Shown here: piece by piece, positions 51,102 to 57,633 of the stretch
Numbering within the stretch: position 1 is the first letter of the stretch
How the letters are laid out: the number at the start of each line of letters is the position of its first letter
From: Streptomyces avermitilis MA-4680 = NBRC 14893
GTDB taxonomy: Bacteria; Actinomycetota; Actinomycetes; Streptomycetales; Streptomycetaceae
Direction of reading: 5' to 3'
Assembly (NCBI RefSeq): GCF_000009765.2
Contig: NC_003155.5
Coordinates: 5,456,001 to 5,520,000 of the forward strand
Length of the DNA stretch: 64,000 nt
The notes under the pieces: generated by a model
The model's database searches: none
What the model saw: the letters and a program-made list of their open reading frames with translations, nothing else
Told to the model about the DNA's origin: nothing
Translations under genes and position numbers: made by a program

Positions 51102-52832
51102 GTGACCGCAGAACAACAGAAGAAACCCCGCGCCGAGGACGACTGGACCTTCGAGATCGTCGCCCTCGTCGCCGTGGTCCTCCTGGGAGTCGGCGGCGCC
51201 TGGCTCGCCGCGAAGCTCGGTGCGGGCTTCGCCGACGCGCCCGGGCCGCCCTCGAACCCGCTGTCGTTCCTCGTGGCCTGCGTCAAGGGCGACTACAGCT
51301 GGCCGGGCGGTGCGGCGAGCGCCGTCGCGGCCGGTGAGGCGCTGCTGCTCGGCATCCTGGGTCTGGCGGCCTACCGGGTGCGCGAGCGTTTGCGCAACCG
51401 GCCGAAGGTCGACGGCGCGGCCCAGCACCTGGCGCAGGGCGAGGAGTTGGGCAAGCTCACGATGAAGGGTGCGGCGGCCACCGCGGAGCGGCTCGGGGTG
51501 AGGTCGAAGACCCCCGGCGTCTTCATCGGACGGTCGGTGAAGGGCAGACAGCCCCTGTTCGGCTCGTACGAGGACATGCACGTCGACATCTGGGGCCCGC
51601 GCACCGGCAAGACGACCCGGCGCGCGATCCCCGCGATCCTCGACGGGCCCGGCGCCGTGCTGGTCACCTCCAACAAGCGGGACATCGTGGACGCGACGCG
51701 CGGCCCGCGTACCGCCCGCGGCCCGGTCTGGGTGTTCGACCCGCAGCAGGTCGCGCAGGAGACGCCGAGCTGGTGGTGGAACCCGCTGTCGTACGTCACC
51801 GATGTCGCCAAGGCCCGCAAGATGGCCGACCACTTCGCCTCCGGCTCGCGGGACGCGAACGCGTCCACGGACGCCTTCTTCGACCCGGCGGGCCAGGACC
51901 TGCTCGCCAACCTCCTGCTGGCCGCCGCCACCGCCAAGGCGCCGGTCACCCAGATCTACACCTGGCTGTCCAACCCGAAGGACGACACTCCCGAGCGCAT
52001 CCTGCGCGGGGCCGGTCACACCATGTCCGCCGACGGCCTCAGCGGCGTCATCAGCGCGCCCGACAAGCAGCGCAGCGGTATCTACGGCGTCGCCCAGCAG
52101 ATGGCGTCCTGCCTGGTCAACCCGGAGGTCAACCGCTGGGTGACCCCGCCGGCCGACCCGTCGGCTCCGGAGTTCGACCCGCACGAGTTCGTCCGCACCG
52201 GCGGCACGCTCTACTCCCTCTCCCGCGAGGGCCGCGACTCGGCGGGCCCGCTGGTGACCGCGCTGACGGTGGCGGTGGTCGAGGCGGCGGAGGAGTACGC
52301 GACGACGCAGCGCGGCGGCCGCCTCCCCCTCCCCCTCGTCGGCGTCCTCGACGAGGCCGCCAACGTCTGCCGCTGGCGCACCCTGCCCGACCTGTACTCG
52401 CACTACGGCTCGCGCGGCATCATCCTGATGACGATCCTCCAGTCCTGGGCGCAGGGCATCGAGGTGTGGGGCGAGCGCGGCATGGAGAAGCTGTGGTCGG
52501 CCGCGAACGTCCGCGTCTACGGCGGCGGTGTCTCCGACACCCGCTTCCTGGGCGACCTGAGCGAGCTGGCCGGCGAGTTCGAACTGCGCGACTACCAGAC
52601 GAGCCGCTCCTCGGAGTTCGGCGGCTGGTCCGGCAACCGGACGGTCAGCGAGTCCGTACGCCGCGAACGCGTCCTCCAGGTCTCCGACCTGGGCTCCATG
52701 CCCCCCGGCCGCGCCCTCGTCCTGGCCTCCGGCACCAAGCCGGTCCTGGTCGAGACCGTGCCGTGGTGGGAGGGTCCGTACGCCCGCGAGGTCCAGACGT
52801 CCCTGAAGAAGTACGACCCCGGGGCGCGCTGA
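51102..52832 (+). CDS. VirD4/TraG-family coupling ATPase
   Basis: 576 aa, GTG start with AAAGGA upstream. Two N-terminal membrane helices (IVALVAVVLLGVGGAWLAAKLG; ALLLGILGLAAYRV) are followed by a P-loop (WGPRTGKTTRRAIPAIL, about 163) and Walker B LPLVGVLDEAANVCRW (about 410). Regions typical of TraG/TraM-recognition proteins follow (LYSHYGSRGIILMTILQSWAQG; LSELAGEFELRDYQTS). It selects and feeds substrates to a type IV channel. A coupling protein without an identifiable relaxase in the window points to protein export or to a trans-acting DNA substrate. It is the last gene of the plus arm. Confidence 0.92.
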   Translation: MTAEQQKKPRAEDDWTFEIVALVAVVLLGVGGAWLAAKLGAGFADAPGPPSNPLSFLVACVKGDYSWPGGAASAVAAGEALLLGILGLAAYRVRERLRNRPKVDGAAQHLAQGEELGKLTMKGAAATAERLGVRSKTPGVFIGRSVKGRQPLFGSYEDMHVDIWGPRTGKTTRRAIPAILDGPGAVLVTSNKRDIVDATRGPRTARGPVWVFDPQQVAQETPSWWWNPLSYVTDVAKARKMADHFASGSRDANASTDAFFDPAGQDLLANLLLAAATAKAPVTQIYTWLSNPKDDTPERILRGAGHTMSADGLSGVISAPDKQRSGIYGVAQQMASCLVNPEVNRWVTPPADPSAPEFDPHEFVRTGGTLYSLSREGRDSAGPLVTALTVAVVEAAEEYATTQRGGRLPLPLVGVLDEAANVCRWRTLPDLYSHYGSRGIILMTILQSWAQGIEVWGERGMEKLWSAANVRVYGGGVSDTRFLGDLSELAGEFELRDYQTSRSSEFGGWSGNRTVSESVRRERVLQVSDLGSMPPGRALVLASGTKPVLVETVPWWEGPYAREVQTSLKKYDPGAR

Positions 52833-52866
52833 CCCACCCGTCGCGCCCCCGGCCGCACCACAGCGA

Positions 52867-52900
52867 AAGGCACCCCACCCGGACCCGGGCTGGGTGCCTT
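52867..52900 (+). terminator. Terminator of the T4SS plus arm
   Basis: AAGGCACCC (52867-52875) pairs with GGGTGCCTT (52892-52900) around a loop that has its own CCCGG/CCGGG stem. It lies 34 bases after the coupling ATPase stop. Confidence 0.85.
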
Positions 52901-52985
52901 CGGCGTGTCGCTCTCCGCGAGCGGTTCCGTCAGCGTGCCGTCGTACGTGGACGACAAGTCGCCGACCACGGACCGACGTTCGATC

Positions 52986-53165
52986 TCATTCGAGGGGATC
53001 GCCCATGATGCTGACGTTCTCGGCCTTGCCGCAGTCGCAGCCCGAAGGGCATGCCCGGCAGCCGCAGGTGGCGCAGCCGCAGTAACAACGCCGGTCGCAC
53101 GACATGCAGGCGCTGCAGGACCCGCAGCGCATTCCATACCCGTGCTCACTTCCGCACGTGCTCAT
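52986..53165 (-). CDS. Cysteine-rich mini-protein (13 Cys in 59 aa)
   Basis: 59 aa from the ATG at 53165 (MSTCGSEHGYGMRCGSCS), AAGGAG 9 bases upstream; the frame stays open to 53282 but no site supports it. Cysteines at 4, 14, 17, 20, 23, 27, 29, 31, 34, 36, 39, 43 and 45 are mostly CxC and CxxC, as in metallothioneins and small zinc or cuprous-ion binders. There is one His and no signal peptide, so it is probably cytoplasmic. It is a single gene between the T4SS terminator and the LuxR pair. No family is recognised; the metallothionein-like role is inference. Confidence 0.75.
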   Translation of the reverse strand: MSTCGSEHGYGMRCGSCSACMSCDRRCYCGCATCGCRACPSGCDCGKAENVSIMGDPLE

Positions 53166-53411
53166 CCGTTGTCGCTCCTTGTCGCTGTTCAGGAAAGGGC
53201 ACTTCCGACGGCCCTCGGGCCGGAACCCACCTTCGCTCCGGAATAAAGAGGCCGTCCTCCCTCCGGACAGTCCGGAGGACACCCCGGTCAGGTAGAGGGA
53301 AGGCCTGTCACACTATGACCCGGAGGGGGAACTGCTCCTGGGGCGAGGGGCCGAGTATCCGTACTTGCCCGGTCGAGTGACGGACCGGGGAAGTGGCAGA
53401 GGAGAACGGTG

Positions 53412-53534
53412 ATGGCGCGAGGCCCCATCTCTGAGGACCCGGAATTTCGTACGGTCCATGCCCCGGCCCGGAAGCGTGGTTCGCCCGCCGCGAGCGGCCG
53501 CGGTGCCGCCCGCACCCCTCGCCGGCGACCCTGA
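53412..53534 (+). CDS. Possible 40-aa basic hypothetical ORF
   Basis: MARGPISEDPEFRTV... followed by an Arg/Ala/Pro-rich tail. GAGGAGA lies 7 bases before the ATG, which is a good ribosome binding site, but composition alone cannot separate it from random GC-rich sequence. Its function is unknown. Confidence 0.3.
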   Translation: MARGPISEDPEFRTVHAPARKRGSPAASGRGAARTPRRRP

Positions 53535-53933
53535 CCCCACCCGGCCGTCCCTACCTCTCCTTTCCGGACATCGGCCAACGCGTACGCGTCAAACGTGTCC
53601 TCCGTGGCCTGTCGGCACGGGCCGTAGGCGACGCGCCGGTCAACCGGCGATTTCGGCCAGCTCACGCGGCCGGGGCGCGGTTTCGGGGCCTCTTGGGGCG
53701 GGGGTGGGAGAGGCCCGACCCGATGGGGGTATCCGGCCAGGGCTGCTCCGGGGACCTTGCGGTACCCGGGGGAAGCGGCACCACCATGCATCCTGCGGTG
53801 GGGCGTCACCACCGTCATCTTGTTGCAGCGGACCGTGCGGAGGCCGGGAAATTCCGTGATATTCAGGTGGAATTGGCGGCGGGGCCGAGGTGGAGCCGTG
53901 TTGCGGAGGCGGGCGGGGCCGCGCATAGTTGCG

Positions 53934-53981
53934 CTGCGAAAGGCGTGCGTGGTCGCGCTGTGAAGGGCCTGCGTGGTCGCG
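53934..53981. repeat. 24-bp tandem duplication upstream of the LuxR-type gene
   Basis: CTGCGAAAGGCGTGCGTGGT is followed by CGCG (53934-53957); a second copy with a few substitutions follows directly at 53958-53981. It lies 100 bases before the regulator ATG and may contain regulatory sites. Confidence 0.7.
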
Positions 53982-54080
53982 CCGCGAGATCGCTGGAGAG
54001 CTGTGTCGCGGACAGACCGGAGCACCCCGCTCCGGTCGGCGGAAGACGCTGGAGCCAAGGGTTGGAGCCAGGGGTGGGAA

Positions 54081-55187
54081 ATGGCCGGGCACGGGACGGA
54101 CGCGCATCCGCACGGTGCTGACCGACTGTGCGAGGCCGGGGATCGCGTGTATTCCCGGGCCGTACGACGGGGCCGCGTGCCCCGCGAGGACGCGGAAACG
54201 GTGCCTTGTCTGGTCGACTTGGCACTGCTGCACCCGGACCCCGACGACATGGCGTGGCTGGTGCCGACGTCTCCGCAGGAGGTCATGACGCGGCTGCTGC
54301 GGAGCGTGCACGACGAGGTCGGCGCGAGCCAGGCGCGGGTCGGGGCGGCGGTCGCCGCGGTCGAGTGGTACGCCGGGCTCGGCGGGCGGGAACAGGCACC
54401 GCAGGAGGGCGTGGCGATCCGGGTCCTCGACGGACTGCCCCGGATCCGCGCCGCGATGGACGAGGCGACACAGGCGTGCACGAGCGAGGTGCTGACGGTG
54501 CAGCCGGGCGGCATCCGCCGCGAGGACGAACTGGCGGAAGGGCTGCACCGCGCCCTCGAGCTGCGCCGCCGGGGCGTGCGCATGCGCGACCTGTACACCC
54601 ATGTGGCGCGGCACGGACAGGGTCTGCACACCTACATGGAGCTGATGGGCGACGCGGCGGAGGCACGGACGCTGGACGAGGTCGTGGAGCGCCTGATCCT
54701 CTTCGACCGCAAGGTCGCCTTCATCCCCGCGAGCGCGGACCGCACGATCGCGCTGGAACTGCGCCACCCCGCCCTCGTCTCCTACCTGGTGACGGTCTTC
54801 GAACGCCTGTGGCGGCTGGCGATCCCGCTGGCGGCACCGCTGCCGGAGACCGGCATCGACGGGATCACCCACCGCGAGCGCTCGATCGCGGCGCTCCTCG
54901 CGGAGGGCCACCAGGACGCGGTGGTGGCGGAACGGCTGGGCATCAGCGTCCGTACGTGCCGCGCGCACATCGCCCGTCTGTCGGAGACGCTCGGCGCGGC
55001 GAGCCGTACGCAGCTGGGGGTGCGTATCGCCCAGGCGGGGCTGGACGGGCCACCGCGGTCGCCCGAGCTGCCGCCGGCCACGCGTGCGGCGGGCTCCACG
55101 AACGCGGCGGGGCCCGCGAACCCGGCGGGCGCGGCGAGCGCCGCGGGTGCCGCGAGTGCTCCTCGAGGCTCCCGGACCGCCCGATGA
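54081..55187 (+). CDS. LuxR-type regulator with TrmB-like sensor domain (paralogue 1)
   Basis: 368 aa from the ATG at 54081, chosen because MAGHGTDAHPHGADRLCEAG aligns with the start of the paralogue at 56215. The N-terminal sensor part shares PREDAETVPCLVDLALLHPDPDD, TSEVLTVQPGGI, RRGVRMRDLYTHVARHG and FDRKVAFIPASADRTIALELRHPALVSYLV with that protein. The C-terminal LuxR helix-turn-helix is IAALLAEGHQDAVVAERLGISVRTCRAHIARLSETLGAASRTQLG (about 265-310). The extreme C-terminus is low-complexity (AAGPANPAGAASAAG). There is no receiver domain, so control is probably by a ligand. It is convergent with its paralogue. Confidence 0.88.
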   Translation: MAGHGTDAHPHGADRLCEAGDRVYSRAVRRGRVPREDAETVPCLVDLALLHPDPDDMAWLVPTSPQEVMTRLLRSVHDEVGASQARVGAAVAAVEWYAGLGGREQAPQEGVAIRVLDGLPRIRAAMDEATQACTSEVLTVQPGGIRREDELAEGLHRALELRRRGVRMRDLYTHVARHGQGLHTYMELMGDAAEARTLDEVVERLILFDRKVAFIPASADRTIALELRHPALVSYLVTVFERLWRLAIPLAAPLPETGIDGITHRERSIAALLAEGHQDAVVAERLGISVRTCRAHIARLSETLGAASRTQLGVRIAQAGLDGPPRSPELPPATRAAGSTNAAGPANPAGAASAAGAASAPRGSRTAR

Positions 55188-55231
55188 GGTAGCCGAGCCG
55201 GGCGCCACGGGTGACTCCCTCCCCTCGGCGC

Positions 55232-56215
55232 TCAGCCGTTCTGGTTCAGGATTCCCGACTGGGCGATGAGGAAGCCGAGTTGGGCCCGGCTGCCACTGCC
55301 CAGTGCGGTGGCCAGCTTGGCGATGTGGGCGCGGCACGTGCGGACGTTCATACCGAGCCGTCGGGCGATGGCCTCGTCGACATGGCCCTCCACGAGCAGC
55401 TTCGCGATGGAGTGCTGGATGTCGGTGATGCCGTCGGCGGCGGTTTCGTACGGGGCGCCCGCGTCCAGGGGGACCGCGCGGCCCCACATGAACTCGAAGA
55501 CCTTGATCAGATAGCGGACGAGGCCCGGGTGACGCAGCTCCAGGGCCACTTGCCGGTCGTCGCGGGTGGGGATGAAGGCGACGGCCTCGTCACAGATGAT
55601 GAGGCGTTCGACCAGTTCGTCGATGGTCCGTATCTCCACCTTGCCGTCGGCGATCTGGTCCACGTACGCCAGCGTCTCCGGGCTGTAGCGGGCCGTGTGC
55701 TGATACAGGGTCCGGATGCGCACACCACGTTCGATCAACGGCCGGTCCCGCTCCAGCCCCTGGATCAGGCTGTGCTCGGGGCGGCGGCCGCCCGGCTGGA
55801 CGGTCAGCATCTCGGTGCGGCACTGGTCCGTGGCGAGGTTGAGCGCCGCGTTGATCCGCTCGAAGCCCTCCAGCACGGTGATGGAGTGCGTGGACACCGT
55901 GGCCTGGGCGCTGACCGCCATGAACGGCTCGAAAGCATCGGCCAGTTCGATCGACAGCCGTCTGCGTTCGGTTATCTCGCGCTCGATGGGGTTGAGCCGC
56001 TGCGCCAGGGCGACGGACGGAGGTACCGGGCGGAGCCAGTTGGGATCGTCGGGATCGGGGTGGAGGAGCGCGAACTCCATCAGGCAGGGAACGCCCGCCG
56101 CGTCCTCTCTGGCGATGCGTCCCGTACGCAGAGCGTTCGCGTAGAGGAGGCCGCCTTCATCACACAGCTCCGTTACAGCGTGGGGATGTTCCGCTTGTGC
56201 CCCATTTGTTGCCAA
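55232..56215 (-). CDS. LuxR-type regulator with TrmB-like sensor domain (paralogue 2)
   Basis: 327 aa. A TTG start at 56215 gives MATNGAQAEHPHAVTELCDEGG, matching paralogue 1; GGGGTGGAG is close upstream, so the start is not certain. The sensor part has REDAAGVPCLMEFALLHPDPDDPNWLRPVPP, RTEMLTVQPGG, ERGVRIRTLYQHTARYS and CDEAVAFIPTRDDRQVALELRHPGLVRYL. The LuxR helix-turn-helix reads IAKLLVEGHVDEAIARRLGMNVRTCRAHIAKLATALGSGSRAQLG. It is divergent from the secreted-peptide gene at 56329, which it probably controls and whose product it may sense. Confidence 0.9.
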   Translation of the reverse strand: MATNGAQAEHPHAVTELCDEGGLLYANALRTGRIAREDAAGVPCLMEFALLHPDPDDPNWLRPVPPSVALAQRLNPIEREITERRRLSIELADAFEPFMAVSAQATVSTHSITVLEGFERINAALNLATDQCRTEMLTVQPGGRRPEHSLIQGLERDRPLIERGVRIRTLYQHTARYSPETLAYVDQIADGKVEIRTIDELVERLIICDEAVAFIPTRDDRQVALELRHPGLVRYLIKVFEFMWGRAVPLDAGAPYETAADGITDIQHSIAKLLVEGHVDEAIARRLGMNVRTCRAHIAKLATALGSGSRAQLGFLIAQSGILNQNG

Positions 56216-56328
56216 ATCTCCACCCCCCAGGGTCCTGAACGTGCAGGAACATGATGCATCGATTGTGTGGCCATGACGTGCCCGAATGAGCCATCGTCTT
56301 ATTCGACGGGGGAAGAGGAGACCTTCAA
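56216..56328. promoter_or_regulatory. Divergent promoter between LuxR-type gene and peptide gene
   Basis: 113 bases. It is relatively AT-rich around 56253-56300 (ATGATGCATCGATTGTG). No strong palindrome longer than 6 bp is seen. The likely binding region for the LuxR-type protein. Confidence 0.4.
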
Positions 56329-56526
56329 GTGAGGACGAAGCCGACTATGCGCAAGAGAATGCTTCGCTCGGTGCTTGCCGCTGCTCTTTCCGCCGTCCTG
56401 GCCTTCGGCGCCGTGAGTGGCCTGACAGGTGCGAAGAGCGACGTTCGGGCAGACAGCAGCTGGAGTCTGACGGCTCCGGCCGTTGCGGAGACCCCCCTGA
56501 CCGCTGACGACAGTTCTTGGGCCTGA
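56329..56526 (+). CDS. Small exported peptide precursor with duplicated DSSW motif
   Basis: 65 aa, GTG start with GAGGAGA 7 bases upstream. A basic N-terminus (KPTMRKRMLR) and hydrophobic stretch (SVLAAALSAVLAFGAVSGLTG) form a signal peptide. The last ~30 residues (KSDVRADSSWSLTAPAVAETPLTADDSSWA) carry DSSW twice, once at the presumed mature start and once at the end. It precedes a Rieske-like protein by 3 bases and is divergent from a LuxR-type regulator. This is consistent with a pheromone or a modified peptide; no known family is recognised. Confidence 0.75.
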   Translation: MRTKPTMRKRMLRSVLAAALSAVLAFGAVSGLTGAKSDVRADSSWSLTAPAVAETPLTADDSSWA

Positions 56527-56529
56527 CTC

Positions 56530-56865
56530 ATGACTACTCCGCCCGACGACCGCACCTTCCGCAGAGAAATGGCCACCGCCTACCGATCCGGCTGGCACTT
56601 CATCGACCTGGTCACCGCCATCCCCCAAGGTGGTGACTCGTTGATGGTGACGGTCTTCGGAGAGCCCGTGGTCGTCACCCGGGACGAGGACGAGGACGTG
56701 CGGGCGTACCGGTGTCTGCGGCGGCCTCGGGGGGCGCCGCAGCCTGTGCGGTGCGCCGTGCGGTACGGAATGATCTTTGTGAACCTGGACCAGCGCGACC
56801 ACCAGCTGGTGGAGCCGGAAACCCCGGACGTGCGGACCATCTCAGCCACCCCCCGCAGTGCCTGA
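56530..56865 (+). CDS. Rieske-like small protein lacking Fe-S ligands
   Basis: 111 aa, ATG three bases after the peptide gene stop, so co-transcribed. SGWHFIDLVTAIPQGGDSLMVTVFGEPVVVTRDEDEDVRAYRCLRRPRG ... VRCAVRYGMIFVNLDQ follows the strand order of Rieske domains of ring-hydroxylating oxygenases (G.W..V......G.....V.G...V..RDEDG.VRA...CPHRG ... C..HG). The two CxH ligand pairs are replaced here (C-LRRPRG; C-AVRYG). It is probably a non-redox relative that binds or processes the peptide. It has no signal peptide. Confidence 0.7.
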   Translation: MTTPPDDRTFRREMATAYRSGWHFIDLVTAIPQGGDSLMVTVFGEPVVVTRDEDEDVRAYRCLRRPRGAPQPVRCAVRYGMIFVNLDQRDHQLVEPETPDVRTISATPRSA

Positions 56866-56910
56866 CGCGATTCCCCCGTCGTTGTAGATCGCGCAGGTAC
56901 TTCCCCCCGC

Positions 56911-56947
56911 AGCGGCGTCACCGTGACCTGAACACGGTGACGCCGCT
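56911..56947. terminator. Hairpin terminator after the peptide operon
   Basis: Perfect 15-bp stem AGCGGCGTCACCGTG (56911-56925) against 56933-56947, loop ACCTGAA. It lies between the convergent Rieske-like and PPOX genes. Confidence 0.9.
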
Positions 56948-57047
56948 GTAGTTTCTGCTGGGATCTCCAGGTGTCCACCCATGTCCACGGCATATCCACA
57001 GTGGCCGGAACCAGCCTCTCCCCACCCCTGAGTGCTTCCCCGCCCCC

Positions 57048-57464
57048 TCAGCCTCTCCCCATCGCCGAGGTCAGTTCGATCTCGATCACCACGCGTGACG
57101 GGTTCGGCGACGGCTCGCGCGTGTAGCGCTCCGCGTACCGGCGCTCCGCCTCCGCGATCCGCGCCGGCTCCGTGCGCACGCACGCCCGTCCCTCCAGCGT
57201 CGCCCACCGCCGCCCGTCCACCTGGCAGACCGCGGCCCGGGCCCCCTCGGGACCGGCGGCGGCCAGGACGTTGGCCACCTTCGTGCTCGACTTGTTGGTG
57301 ATCACTCGAGCGAGTCCCGCCTCGGGGTCGTACGTAACCCCGACGGGCACCACATGCGGGGTGCCGTCGGGTCGGAGCGTCGTCAGGGTGCACAGGTGCC
57401 GCTCCCGCCAGAAGTCGAGATACGCGGGGTCGGGATCGCGCGGATTCACGGGGTACGTGGCCAT
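57048..57464 (-). CDS. PPOX-class flavin/F420-dependent protein
   Basis: 138 aa from the ATG at 57464 (MATYPVNPRDPDPAYLDFWRERHLCTLTTLRPDG). The split-barrel fold of pyridoxamine-phosphate-oxidase-like proteins shows LCTLTTLRPDGTPHVVPVGVTYDP, VITNKSSTKVANVLAAAGPEGARAAVCQVDGRRWATLEG, and a C-terminal Arg/Glu helix. Such actinobacterial proteins usually bind F420 or FMN and reduce small substrates; the substrate is unknown. It is divergent from clpB across the HAIR site. Confidence 0.85.
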   Translation of the reverse strand: MATYPVNPRDPDPAYLDFWRERHLCTLTTLRPDGTPHVVPVGVTYDPEAGLARVITNKSSTKVANVLAAAGPEGARAAVCQVDGRRWATLEGRACVRTEPARIAEAERRYAERYTREPSPNPSRVVIEIELTSAMGRG

Positions 57465-57545
57465 GGGGCCGAACCTAGCCGGTTTCCGTTCCCGGCACCC
57501 CCGAAGCACCCCCCGATCGGCCCCCGACCGGGCCCCCCGACCGGC

Positions 57546-57566
57546 CTTGAGTGCAATAGACTCAAC
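57546..57566. promoter_or_regulatory. HAIR, HspR operator of clpB
   Basis: CTTGAGT-N7-ACTCAAC, one base from the consensus, 67 bases before the clpB start. It places clpB in the HspR regulon encoded 30 kb away in this window. Confidence 0.93.
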
Positions 57567-57633
57567 TTTGTGTACGCTTCCAATGTCAGAGACGGCTGAC
57601 GCCCGAGAGCGAGCACAGGAGGAGACAGCGACC

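Larger units (their letters stand above)
53166..54080. other. 915-bp gene-poor stretch before the LuxR-type gene
   Basis: The first part is the promoter region of the Cys-rich gene. A possible 40-codon ORF (53412-53534) and a 24-bp tandem repeat (53934-53981) are listed separately. Long frames on either strand are Arg/Pro-rich and show no family signature, so I regard them as spurious. Confidence 0.6.

Noticed and set aside
29086..52832. Interpretation as an ordinary conjugative plasmid or ICE
   Set aside because: I found no relaxase, replication gene, FtsK-type TraB or integrase inside the locus; the serine recombinase at 1.7 kb is 26 kb away, on the far side of the core dnaK genes.
53288..55487. 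Long minus-strand frames opposite the first LuxR gene
   Set aside because: Arg/Pro-rich shadow frames; the plus-strand gene matches its paralogue along its whole length.
57583..57633. ATG at 57583 as clpB start (MSETADARER)
   Set aside because: It is close to the HspR site and lacks a good ribosome binding site, whereas GTG 57634 has AGGAGGAGA at ideal spacing and begins with the family-typical MDAELTNRSRDAI.
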